From positions 1 to 7,011 of the forward strand of contig JBFGJY010000094.1 in assembly GCA_041576975.1 (NCBI GenBank): 7,011 bases of DNA. The letters are read 5' to 3'. A program made the position numbers and the translations under genes. Below the pieces are notes generated by a model that saw only the letters and a program-made list of their open reading frames with translations, ran no database searches and was not told the origin of the DNA. The DNA comes from JBFGJY01 sp041576975. GTDB lineage: Bacteria; Pseudomonadota; Gammaproteobacteria; UBA4575. Below, piece after piece: positions 1-4,804 of this stretch; the stretch's first letter is position 1, and every line of letters starts with the position of its first letter.

Positions 1-108
1 CACACAGTGCATATGAAGCTTTGGGCAGCACAAGTTGTGTATCGGTTCCTAAATAATCTCGACATCATTATTAATGATGATTGACTAAAGTTGTACATAA
101 GTTTGAAT

Positions 109-132
109 GACCGCTATTGGCCGAAAGCAGAC
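109..132. repeat. 24-base intergenic hairpin repeat, copy 1
   Basis: The left arm is GACCGCT, the loop ATTGGCCGAA and the right arm AGCAGAC. It differs from the copy at 1983-2006 at two positions. The similarity to that copy continues, with gaps, for about 60 further bases (GAAATTTAGG..., then TTTAATG). The unit therefore looks like a longer repeated intergenic element and not just a palindrome. Confidence 0.7.
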
Positions 133-191
133 ATAAGCAGAGAAATTTAGGAGACATCCTGGTTGAAAATTTAAAAACAACGTAGTTTAAT

Positions 192-215
192 GACCGCTAA
201 TGAACCAAAGTGGAC
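192..215. repeat. 24-base intergenic hairpin repeat, copy 2 (diverged loop)
   Basis: Arms GACCGCT and AGTGGAC, with a changed centre (AATGAACCAA). It is preceded by GTTTAATG, the same eight bases found just left of the IS6-family element (2057-2064), and nearly the same eight as at 4276-4283. Its start lies 83 bases from that of copy 1, which suggests a two-part repeat unit. Confidence 0.6.
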
Positions 216-326
216 ATTCATAGTTTGTAAAAATCGTAGTTATTTGGTTTGTTTAGCAATACCTAGCTTTATAATTTTAGTTGAGCCGAATTAAGTGCTT
301 ATGCATTTTTAAGCTACAACCACTGC

Positions 327-332
327 AGGTGA
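327..332 (+). promoter_or_regulatory. ribosome binding site of the broken carbonic anhydrase gene
   Basis: AGGTGA lies six bases before the ATG at 339. It supports 339 as the original start, even though this reading frame now stops after 15 codons. Confidence 0.55.
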
Positions 333-338
333 TACACG

Positions 339-1138
339 ATGAATCCAATAAACAAAATAATTCAATTTGTATCCTTCCTTGTTTAGGCCTATTTTCAACA
401 ATTGTTCTTTCGTGAGATGCTTCTGAAGGGTATGGTCCTCAAACTCCAAGAGATATTGATAATCACGCGGGTAATAACAAGATTATTTTTTCAATCGGGC
501 CTGGCTATAAAGATATGAATCTTTGCAACCTGCACTTTCACACTAATGCAGAGCACAAATCTAAAGACTTCTCGGTTTATGTCGGAGATGGCGAGCAAGG
601 TCATGGTGGCGGCTATCAATGTAATGATAGCAAGTTGCTTACTAAGTCAGAATTACAGACACCTGAGATTAATTATTGTAAAGGTGTAAAAGCCGGAGAT
701 ACGATAGAAGTGCACTGGGTACATAGTTCCTGCGACGTGAAGCCTGGTAAAGGTTTAGGCTCTTGCCTATCTAATAGTTGTGCTAATCCTAATTTGAGGG
801 TAGAAACGCAAGTATTCACCGTGGTGAATGACTCTTCCGTGTTGAATTTTAAAGACTTGGCCTATTATGGAAACATCGTTAATGGTTATCACTAAGCAAA
901 AACCCTGCCTACCAACACTGGCAACCCTGTCGTATTTTTGGGGTCAACAACGGGACCTAAATATACCGAACAGGTTTGCTCACCTCTTCAAGTAACGTGG
1001 AGTGTTCGACCGAAATGCGCCAAGGTATCTATCAATAGTTTAAGTGAGTGGTGTAAAAACAATGTATTTGAAGAAGAGAATGCGCATGGTGTGAGAAAGC
1101 TTGTTACAAATCCCAAGCTCTTATCAACAATTAAGTAG
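339..1138 (+). pseudogene. delta-class carbonic anhydrase, disrupted
   Basis: The intact ancestor would be a secreted zinc enzyme of about 266 residues that interconverts CO2 and bicarbonate in the periplasm. The start at 339 encodes a signal peptide beginning MNPINKIIQFVSFLV, but the frame hits TAG at 384-386. Shifting by one base at about 381-383 restores the hydrophobic run LGLFSTIVLS, followed by a TGA at 413-415. From 416 the frame encodes DASEGYGPQTPRDI, then the family core: NLCNLHFH (from 518) and EVHWVHSSCDVKPG (from about 704), which carry candidate zinc-binding histidines, and CANPNLRVETQVFTVVND. A TAA at 893-895 interrupts it, most likely a former CAA (Gln). The same frame then continues through LGSTTGPKYTEQVCSPLQVTW and NNVFEEENAHGVRKLVTNP to TAG at 1136. 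All three lesions are read directly; the family comes from recognising these motifs. The gene is almost certainly non-functional unless the lesions are sequencing errors. Confidence 0.88.
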
Positions 1139-1150
1139 GTTTAATATTTT

Positions 1151-1234
1151 TTACGTCATGAACGACCACGTAAAACATTAGAATTTTAAACACCAGCAGA
1201 ACGTTTTAATGCATGTGTTGCATCGATCGGTTGA
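1151..1234 (+). pseudogene. IS30-family transposase, C-terminal remnant
   Basis: One plus-strand frame reads LRHERPRKTLEF, a TAA stop at 1187-1189, then TPAERFNACVASIG and a TGA at 1232-1234. The pattern N/H-x-RPRKTL-x-F/Y-x-TPAE-x-F is the characteristic end of IS30-family transposases, where it follows the last catalytic glutamate. Only the last 27 or so codons remain; the upstream part is missing, because the carbonic anhydrase relic ends at 1138. The internal stop replaces a residue that is usually Lys, Glu or Gln. It is a dead fragment left by an old insertion or deletion. I could not define its inverted repeat. Confidence 0.75.
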
Positions 1235-1428
1235 ATCGGCAACCCAAAGCGGACATCCAATCAAGCAATTATTAATGCTTACTGTCTTAATAGCTTTTGT
1301 ACCTATTATTGATACACCATCAACTGTTTTGCCAAATACACAATCCCCTAACTTAAATTTTATTCTTATTCATGCCAATAAATTTATGATAAGTACTTTT
1401 AGCATATTAACCTTAGAGACAGATACCG
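1235..1428. other. intergenic region between the IS30 remnant and the membrane protein gene
   Basis: AT-rich and without a supported gene. AGCGGAC followed by ATCC at 1248-1258 resembles the right arm of the GACCGCT...AGCGGAC repeat and may be a worn copy whose left arm is lost. No hairpin followed by a T-run is visible to end the minus-strand gene that stops at 1429. A plus-strand open frame runs through here into the antisense of that gene, but it looks like chance. Confidence 0.5.
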
Positions 1429-1824
1429 TCAGGAATTGGCTCTTGCATCCTGCTTCTTTTCGCCTAACCAACCACCCAACAAGCCTGCTAGAAATGGGAT
1501 AAATCCACTGGCAAGTAAATAAGCTATATTAAAATTGCCAGACAGCAGCAATCCAATAGCTACTGAAATTGCTGCGGCTATGGCTGGCTCTAAAATAGTT
1601 TTGCCGGCAGACTTGATACCGACAATGTAGCCACCTATCACGAAAGCAAGAAAGTTTAAGATTGCTATAAGCGTCATTTGGCTGCTGCTTAGAGAAATAT
1701 CCTCTGGACTGGTGACACCTTCAAGTTGAGACCCAAGAAATATGGCAGCGATAATGCCAGCTAGAATACTGAGGCCGAGCATAATTAATATGCCTATACC
1801 GACCCACTTCCAATCAAGGTTCAT
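1429..1824 (-). CDS. small four-helix inner membrane protein, function unknown
   Basis: 131 residues, very hydrophobic, with four likely membrane segments at about residues 7-30, 50-70, 78-95 and 99-121. A polar stretch (about 31-49, with SPEDISLSSSQ) lies between the first two, and the tail is short and charged (GEKKQDARANS). The last two helices are rich in Gly and Ala and end in FLAGLLGGWLGEK. I chose the ATG at 1824 because MNLDWKWVG leads straight into helix 1 and AAGAGA sits seven bases before it. An in-frame ATG at 1938 would add 38 polar residues that do not look like protein. The gene stands alone between an IS30 stub and an IS6 relic, so context gives no clue to its job. It is the only undamaged gene in the left half. 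I do not recognise a named family with confidence. Confidence 0.72.
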   Translation of the reverse strand: MNLDWKWVGIGILIMLGLSILAGIIAAIFLGSQLEGVTSPEDISLSSSQMTLIAILNFLAFVIGGYIVGIKSAGKTILEPAIAAAISVAIGLLLSGNFNIAYLLASGFIPFLAGLLGGWLGEKKQDARANS

Positions 1825-1982
1825 AATGATTCTCTTTTTCTTAGTTTTGGAACAGTCTACATTAAATCCGTGAGGCTGTGTATGAAGGGAGTACGTGAAT
1901 AAAGGTTGAAAACCATATGGTACAAGCCTGGATTCCATCTTACTTATCCAACAGAATGTGATTTTTGAATTTCGTGCTAAGT

Positions 1983-2006
1983 GTCCGCTATTGGCCGAAA
2001 GCGGAC
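1983..2006. repeat. 24-base intergenic hairpin repeat, copy 3 (perfect arms)
   Basis: GTCCGCT and AGCGGAC form a perfect seven-base stem around a ten-base loop, ATTGGCCGAA. This is the best-preserved copy in the window. The similarity to copy 1 continues rightward to TTTAATG at 2058-2064, exactly where the IS6-family left end starts, so the insertion sequence appears to interrupt the repeat unit. Confidence 0.7.
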
Positions 2007-2064
2007 GTTCGATGAAATAATTTAGGACAAGCTGAGTTGGAATGTAAAATTTAGCTGTTTAATG

Positions 2065-2084
2065 GGTACTGACAAGTTAACTTC
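2065..2084 (+). repeat. left terminal inverted repeat of the IS6-family element
   Basis: GGTACTGACAAGTTAACTTC. It pairs with the right end at 2838-2857 with four differences, and starts with the GG usual for this family. It lies at the transposase C-terminal side. Confidence 0.7.
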
Positions 2085-2118
2085 ACTACATTCGCGAATC
2101 TTAGGTAAAAACGATATT

Positions 2119-2817
2119 CTATAATGCTGTCGAACATTTCCAAGATGCAAAGGCGTTGTCTCTAAATATTCGGTAATGCTTCGCTGACACCAAATGACGT
2201 CCAAGATTAAAAACATTGTGCACCACTGCGTGAACACCCAAGAAACGTTGCGCTTGTTGTATCGATTTGAATCGTCGCATACCTCGTTCACGAACCCGTG
2301 TCAGTTGATGCGAAAGCTCGGCTCGGTTATTCGCATATTGCGATGTATCATGAATGGATTCTGGAATGAGCTCTCGATGTGCGACCCCATAACTTCTCAA
2401 CATATCGGTCACAATCTTTCAGGGTTCACTTCCATGATTTCTTATCAGGCGTTTGAAAAAACGTTTAGCTGCCACCCCATCTCGGCGCGATTGTAGAAAT
2501 ACATCAACTACTTCTCCATCTTGATCCACTGCACGCCACAAATATTGTTGTTGTCCACGTATCCTCACAAATACTTCATCGATATAAAATGTATCACCAT
2601 ATCCTTAGTGCGTTCGCTTCAATCGTCGGGCATAATGAGGACCAAACTTGTTACACCACAAACGAATGGATTCATAGCTGACTTCAATACTGTGTTCAGC
2701 TAATAGGTCTTCAATATCTCGGTGACTCATATTGAATCGATAATAGAGCCAGACGGCATATTGGATGATTTCGGCAGGGAATCGGTGGCGTTTATATGAA
2801 CTTGTTGATTTATTCAT
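2119..2817 (-). pseudogene. IS6-family (IS26-like) DDE transposase with two nonsense codons
   Basis: One minus-strand frame runs from ATG at 2817 (MNKSTSSYKRHRFPAE) to TAG at 2119-2121. It has 232 sense or nonsense codons, the family's usual size. It opens with the family helix-turn-helix region (MSHRDIEDLLAEHSIEVSYESIRLW) and reaches KRTH, where a TAA at 2605-2607 falls (probably CAA before). It continues GYGDTFYIDEVFVRI, QQQYLWRAVDQDGEVVDVFL and RNHGSEP, then TGA at 2419-2421 (probably CGA before), then KIVTDMLRSYGVAHREL, NNRAELSHQ and RFLGVHAVVHNVFNLGRHL. The catalytic Asp, Asp and Glu survive (codons at 2578-2580, 2404-2406 and 2317-2319). There are no frameshifts. Both stops fit single C-to-T changes, so decay looks fairly recent. 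No protein longer than about 97 residues can now be made. Confidence 0.88.
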
Positions 2818-2837
2818 CCCGTAATTGTCGCCCAGAT

Positions 2838-2857
2838 GCACTTAACTTGTTAGCACC
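2838..2857 (-). repeat. right terminal inverted repeat of the IS6-family element
   Basis: Read on the minus strand it is GGTGCTAACAAGTTAAGTGC, ending 20 bases before the transposase ATG. It matches the left end at 16 of 20 positions. Confidence 0.7.
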
Positions 2858-2874
2858 AAATTGTTGGCACGGAT

Positions 2875-2912
2875 TCAATTGTTACAATCGGTTGTAACTA
2901 AACACACTTAAA
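2875..2912. promoter_or_regulatory. shared upstream motif, copy 1, with perfect GTTACAA...TTGTAAC palindrome
   Basis: The core at 2881-2898 is GTTACAATCGGTTGTAAC: two perfect seven-base arms around TCGG. It is flanked by TCAATT on the left and TAAACACACTTAAA on the right. The whole 38 bases recur with five mismatches at 4696-4733, upstream of the efflux operon. This copy lies about 250 bases before the alkene reductase start and only 17 bases beyond the IS6-family end. A dimeric repressor or activator site is the natural reading, but no regulator gene is present in the window, and a dispersed repeat is the alternative. Confidence 0.45.
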
Positions 2913-2976
2913 TCCATAGGTGATTATTGCCTTATAAGTCAATCAAGCGTGTAGTCTCATCAGTCGGCGAAGGTGC

Positions 2977-2993
2977 GATGACAGTTAGTCATC
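2977..2993. repeat. short inverted repeat upstream of the alkene reductase gene
   Basis: GATGAC-AGTTA-GTCATC has perfect six-base arms and a five-base centre. No T-run follows, so it is not a clear terminator. It could be an operator half of the reductase control region, or chance. Confidence 0.3.
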
Positions 2994-3077
2994 TTCATCA
3001 GTTTTAGGGAGAAACTTCTAGAGCAGTAAGTAGTCCAACAACTTCTTAAATTTACTAAAATAAATCTATCGATATAC

Positions 3078-3106
3078 TTGAAAAGGTTTATAGAAATATT
3101 TAAAAA
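3078..3106 (+). promoter_or_regulatory. possible sigma-70 promoter of the alkene reductase gene
   Basis: TTGAAA (3078-3083) and TAAAAA (3101-3106) are separated by 17 bases. The -35 is good and the -10 poor. The surrounding AT-richness makes chance matches likely, so this is only a candidate. Confidence 0.25.
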
Positions 3107-3136
3107 AATAAATACTTATTAGCTAATATTTTACTT

Positions 3137-3140
3137 GGAG
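3137..3140 (+). promoter_or_regulatory. ribosome binding site of the alkene reductase gene
   Basis: GGAG stands five bases before the ATG at 3146 and fixes this start. Confidence 0.7.
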
Positions 3141-3145
3141 ATAAT

Positions 3146-4225
3146 ATGAAACTGTTTGAATCCTTTCAATTAGGTGAAATTTTCCTGAATAATCGTATTG
3201 TAATGGCGCCAATGACGAGGGCGAGAGCGGGAGAAAGGAGGGTACCAAACGATATGATGGCAGAGTATTACACCCAACGTGTATCGGCTGGATTAATCAT
3301 TACAGAGGCAACCACAATATCTGAACAAGCAAATGGTTGGTTGCAATCACCTGGTATCTACACAGATGAGATGACAGAAGGATGGAGAAAAGTTGTCGAT
3401 TCTGTCCATCAAAATGGTGGGAAAATCTTCTTACAACTTTGGCACTGCGGTCGTGCCTCACATAGTAGTTTTCATAACGGGAATCCTGCAGTAGCTCCCT
3501 CTGCAATAAAAATTAACGGTGACTATATTTATACTCCAAAAGGTAAAGAGGACTATGAAACACCAAAAGCACTTAGTGCTGATGAAATTGCACAAACTAA
3601 AATAGATTATCGAAATGCTGCGAAGCGCGCAAAGGAAGCAGGGTTTGATGGAGTCGAGATACATTCTGCGAACGGTTATCTGTTGGATACCTTTCTTCAA
3701 TCAAAGACAAATCATCGTACGGATGAATATGGTGGGAGCATCGAATCACGTTACCGAATGCTGGATGAAGTAGTAAATGAAGTATGTGATGTTTGGCTTG
3801 CAAGCAGAGTCGGTGTACGCTTATCACCCAATGGTATGTTTAACGACATGGGTTCGCCGGATTACCGAGAACAATTCACCTATGTTGCAAGCCAATTAGA
3901 TAATTACGGACTAGCCTATTTACATGTAATGGACGGATTGGGATTCGGTTTTCATGAACTAGGAGAACCTATGACATTGTCTGAGTTTAGAGAAGTGTTC
4001 ACGAATCCCCTTATCGGTAATTGCGGATATACACAAGAAATCGCAGAGCAAGTACTGAGTAAAGGCCATGCTGATTTAATTGCATTTGGTCGACCATTTA
4101 TAAGTAATCCAGATTTAGTTGAGAGATTCAAAAAAAATATTCCGCTAAATCCTGAGGCAGATATGTCGACTTGGTATACACCAGCAGGTCGCGAGGGGTA
4201 TACAGATTTTGCGAGAGCAAGCTAA
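3146..4225 (+). CDS. alkene reductase, Old Yellow Enzyme (NemA) family
   Basis: A 359-residue cytoplasmic FMN enzyme that uses NAD(P)H to reduce activated C=C bonds. Family members also act on maleimides, quinone-like electrophiles and nitrate esters. The protein is a single TIM barrel of normal family length (E. coli NemA is about 365 residues). FMN-binding and active-site motifs are all present: APMTRAR (21-27), QLWHCGR (97-103), H173-S-A-N176-G-Y178 (substrate-binding His/Asn and the proton-donor Tyr), LLDTFLQ (179-185), NHRTDEYGGSIE (189-200), Arg225 in VGVRLSP, and FGRPFISNPDL (314-324). A good GGAG ribosome site supports the start. The gene is transcribed alone, with about 290 bases of upstream region after the IS6 relic and a 579-base gap behind it. 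In E. coli nemA is controlled by the TetR-type repressor NemR; no such gene is nearby here. The in vivo substrate cannot be told from sequence, so I leave the symbol empty. Confidence 0.95.
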   Translation: MKLFESFQLGEIFLNNRIVMAPMTRARAGERRVPNDMMAEYYTQRVSAGLIITEATTISEQANGWLQSPGIYTDEMTEGWRKVVDSVHQNGGKIFLQLWHCGRASHSSFHNGNPAVAPSAIKINGDYIYTPKGKEDYETPKALSADEIAQTKIDYRNAAKRAKEAGFDGVEIHSANGYLLDTFLQSKTNHRTDEYGGSIESRYRMLDEVVNEVCDVWLASRVGVRLSPNGMFNDMGSPDYREQFTYVASQLDNYGLAYLHVMDGLGFGFHELGEPMTLSEFREVFTNPLIGNCGYTQEIAEQVLSKGHADLIAFGRPFISNPDLVERFKKNIPLNPEADMSTWYTPAGREGYTDFARAS

Positions 4226-4282
4226 ATTAGTTATAAGTTTTAAGTAATTTAAATTTCTAAGATTATTTTCTAATTGTTTAGT

Positions 4283-4309
4283 GACCGCTAACGACTGCTG
4301 TATACAGAC
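4283..4309. repeat. GACCGCT...CAGAC intergenic repeat, copy 4
   Basis: GACCGCTAACGA, then a diverged centre with the palindrome CTGTATACAG (4298-4307), then GACATTCA as in copy 2. It is preceded by GTTTAGTG (4276-4283), nearly the GTTTAATG that precedes copy 2 and the IS6-family element. It is three bases longer than the other copies. Confidence 0.5.
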
Positions 4310-4322
4310 ATTCAAATATTAA

Positions 4323-4469
4323 TTCCCTGATATTTCCCTGTTACTAATAGTTCAGATTCGAACCTAACTCTTATAAGTATTTGGAAATTCAATAGAATAT
4401 CGGGGAAGGGGTAGTCTCAAGATGGCTAATCTATAAATATTCCCTGTAAATTGGCTGTTTAACAGGGAA
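4323..4469. repeat. TTCCCTG repeats around a tRNA T-loop-like fragment, possible old attachment site
   Basis: TTCCCTG occurs at 4323-4329, 4334-4340 and 4440-4446, with the inverse CAGGGAA at 4463-4469. The last two form a perfect eight-base stem, TTCCCTGT/ACAGGGAA (4440-4447 and 4462-4469). Between the second and third, GATTCGAACC at 4355-4364 reads on the minus strand as GGTTCGAATC, the consensus of a tRNA T-arm. No cloverleaf can be built around it. Clusters of CAGGGAA repeats just past a tRNA 3' end would fit an integrase attachment region, but no integrase gene is in the window. Confidence 0.3.
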
Positions 4470-4590
4470 AATATACATATACATATACATAAGGAGAGTA
4501 GGGTTTGCTTAGGACTGCAACCACCGCCACCGAGTCTTGTCTCTTGCAAAAGACACTAAAAGTTAATCAGAAAATGCCTATTTCTGCAGG

Positions 4591-4618
4591 TATTTGCGAA
4601 AAGATAAAATCGCAAATA
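4591..4618. repeat. perfect nine-base inverted repeat in the efflux operon upstream region
   Basis: TATTTGCGA and TCGCAAATA flank a ten-base A-rich centre. It lies about 190 bases before the adaptor gene start. It could be a protein-binding site or a transcript hairpin; there is no T-run after it. Confidence 0.45.
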
Positions 4619-4695
4619 GCACCGTGTAACCAATAATTTGCCTTAATTATCCCGAAAGTCTCTTGTGCAAATTTTGCGGTTCCACTTGCAGATAA

Positions 4696-4733
4696 TCAAT
4701 TGCTACAATCGGAGGTAACTAAGCAAACTTAAA
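4696..4733. promoter_or_regulatory. shared upstream motif, copy 2, before the efflux operon
   Basis: TCAATT-GCTACAATCGGAGGTAAC-TAAGCAAACTTAAA matches the motif at 2875-2912 in 33 of 38 bases. The palindrome core (4702-4719) is less perfect here: two of the five differences fall in its right arm and one in its left arm. It ends 71 bases before the adaptor start, a normal promoter-region distance. Confidence 0.45.
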
Positions 4734-4737
4734 AATA

Positions 4738-4761
4738 AATCAAATTCTTAGTAATTTGATT
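4738..4761. promoter_or_regulatory. perfect nine-base inverted repeat, possible operator of the efflux operon
   Basis: AATCAAATT-CTTAGT-AATTTGATT. Both arms are perfect and the element ends 43 bases before the adaptor ATG, where a repressor site would act. It directly follows the shared motif. High AT content raises the chance of coincidence. Confidence 0.4.
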
Positions 4762-4804
4762 ACTTGTAAAGCTACAACATTTATATAAAAAAATAATCAT
4801 AAAG

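Larger units (their letters stand above)
1..338. other. intergenic region with repeats, upstream of the carbonic anhydrase relic
   Basis: No convincing gene is present. A plus-strand frame is open from base 1 to a TGA at 82-84 (27 codons) and could be the tail of a gene entering from the left, but nothing in it is recognisable. A perfect inverted repeat, CATCATTA-T-TAATGATG, lies at 63-79; it could be an operator or a weak hairpin. Two copies of a 24-base GACCGCT...AGNNGAC repeat follow at 109-132 and 192-215. The last 60 bases are AT-rich and lead to the ribosome binding site of the broken carbonic anhydrase gene. Confidence 0.6.
2065..2857 (-). mobile_element. degenerate IS6-family insertion sequence with both ends visible
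   Basis: The left end GGTACTGACAAGTTAACTTC (from 2065) matches the inverted right end GGTGCTAACAAGTTAAGTGC (read leftward from 2857) with four mismatches in about 20 bases. The enclosed element is 793 bases, normal for the IS6 family, and is almost filled by one minus-strand transposase frame. The direct flanks, GTTTAATG on the left and AAATTGTT on the right, are not a target duplication, so one side has been rearranged or has decayed. A near match to the left flank, GTTTAGTG, occurs at 4276-4283, beyond the reductase gene. Confidence 0.8.
4226..4804. other. long intergenic region rich in inverted repeats, between the reductase and the efflux operon
   Basis: No supported gene in 579 bases. 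From left to right it holds a copy of the GACCGCT repeat (4283-4309); three TTCCCTG copies (4323, 4334, 4440) and one inverse CAGGGAA (4463); a tRNA T-loop-like GATTCGAACC (4355-4364); a run of ATACAT units (about 4472-4490); a short GC-richer island (about 4515-4535); an imperfect 16-base palindrome GTCTCTTGCAAAAGAC (4539-4554); perfect inverted repeats at 4591-4618 and 4738-4761; and the shared upstream motif at 4696-4733. I see no convincing hairpin plus T-run to terminate the reductase transcript. A minus-strand frame at 4364-4549 begins METRLGGGG-like sequence (MQETRLGGGG) and resembles no protein I know. Confidence 0.6.

Noticed and set aside
1..84. Possible C-terminal end of a gene entering from the left
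   Set aside because: Twenty-seven codons without any recognisable motif. A second plus frame is open to 56, so chance cannot be excluded.
1209..1502. Plus-strand open frame of 97 codons with a hydrophobic stretch
   Set aside because: It starts inside the IS30 stub, has no ribosome site, and its last third is antisense to the intact membrane protein gene.
1825..1938. 38-residue N-terminal extension of the membrane protein from an earlier ATG
   Set aside because: The extension is polar and lacks a ribosome site, whereas the ATG at 1824 has AAGAGA upstream and leads directly into the first helix.
2022..2703. Several open frames on both strands across the IS6-family element (2022-2291 minus, 2194-2496 plus, 2521-2703 plus)
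   Set aside because: All are other-frame shadows of the transposase relic, whose own frame carries the family motifs.
3300..3827. Minus-strand open frames antisense to the alkene reductase gene
   Set aside because: They lie wholly within a well-supported plus-strand gene and show no protein-like features.
109..4309. CRISPR array made of the GACCGCT repeats
   Set aside because: The copies are irregularly spaced over 4 kb, diverged from one another and not separated by uniform spacers.
4341..4450. Complete tRNA gene on the minus strand
   Set aside because: Only the T-arm-like GGTTCGAATC fits. The T-stem has a mismatch, and no acceptor, D or anticodon arms can be found upstream.
4440..4469. 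Intrinsic terminator formed by TTCCCTGT/ACAGGGAA
   Set aside because: The loop is 14 bases, the stem is not GC-rich, and no T-run follows on either strand.
4472..4490. ATACAT short tandem repeat as a phase-variation tract
   Set aside because: Only about three units, far from any start codon and not in a coding region.
4364..4549. Minus-strand open frame of 61 codons in the long intergenic region
   Set aside because: It spans an ATACAT run and inverted repeats, has no ribosome site and has low-complexity Gly and Cys/Ile runs.
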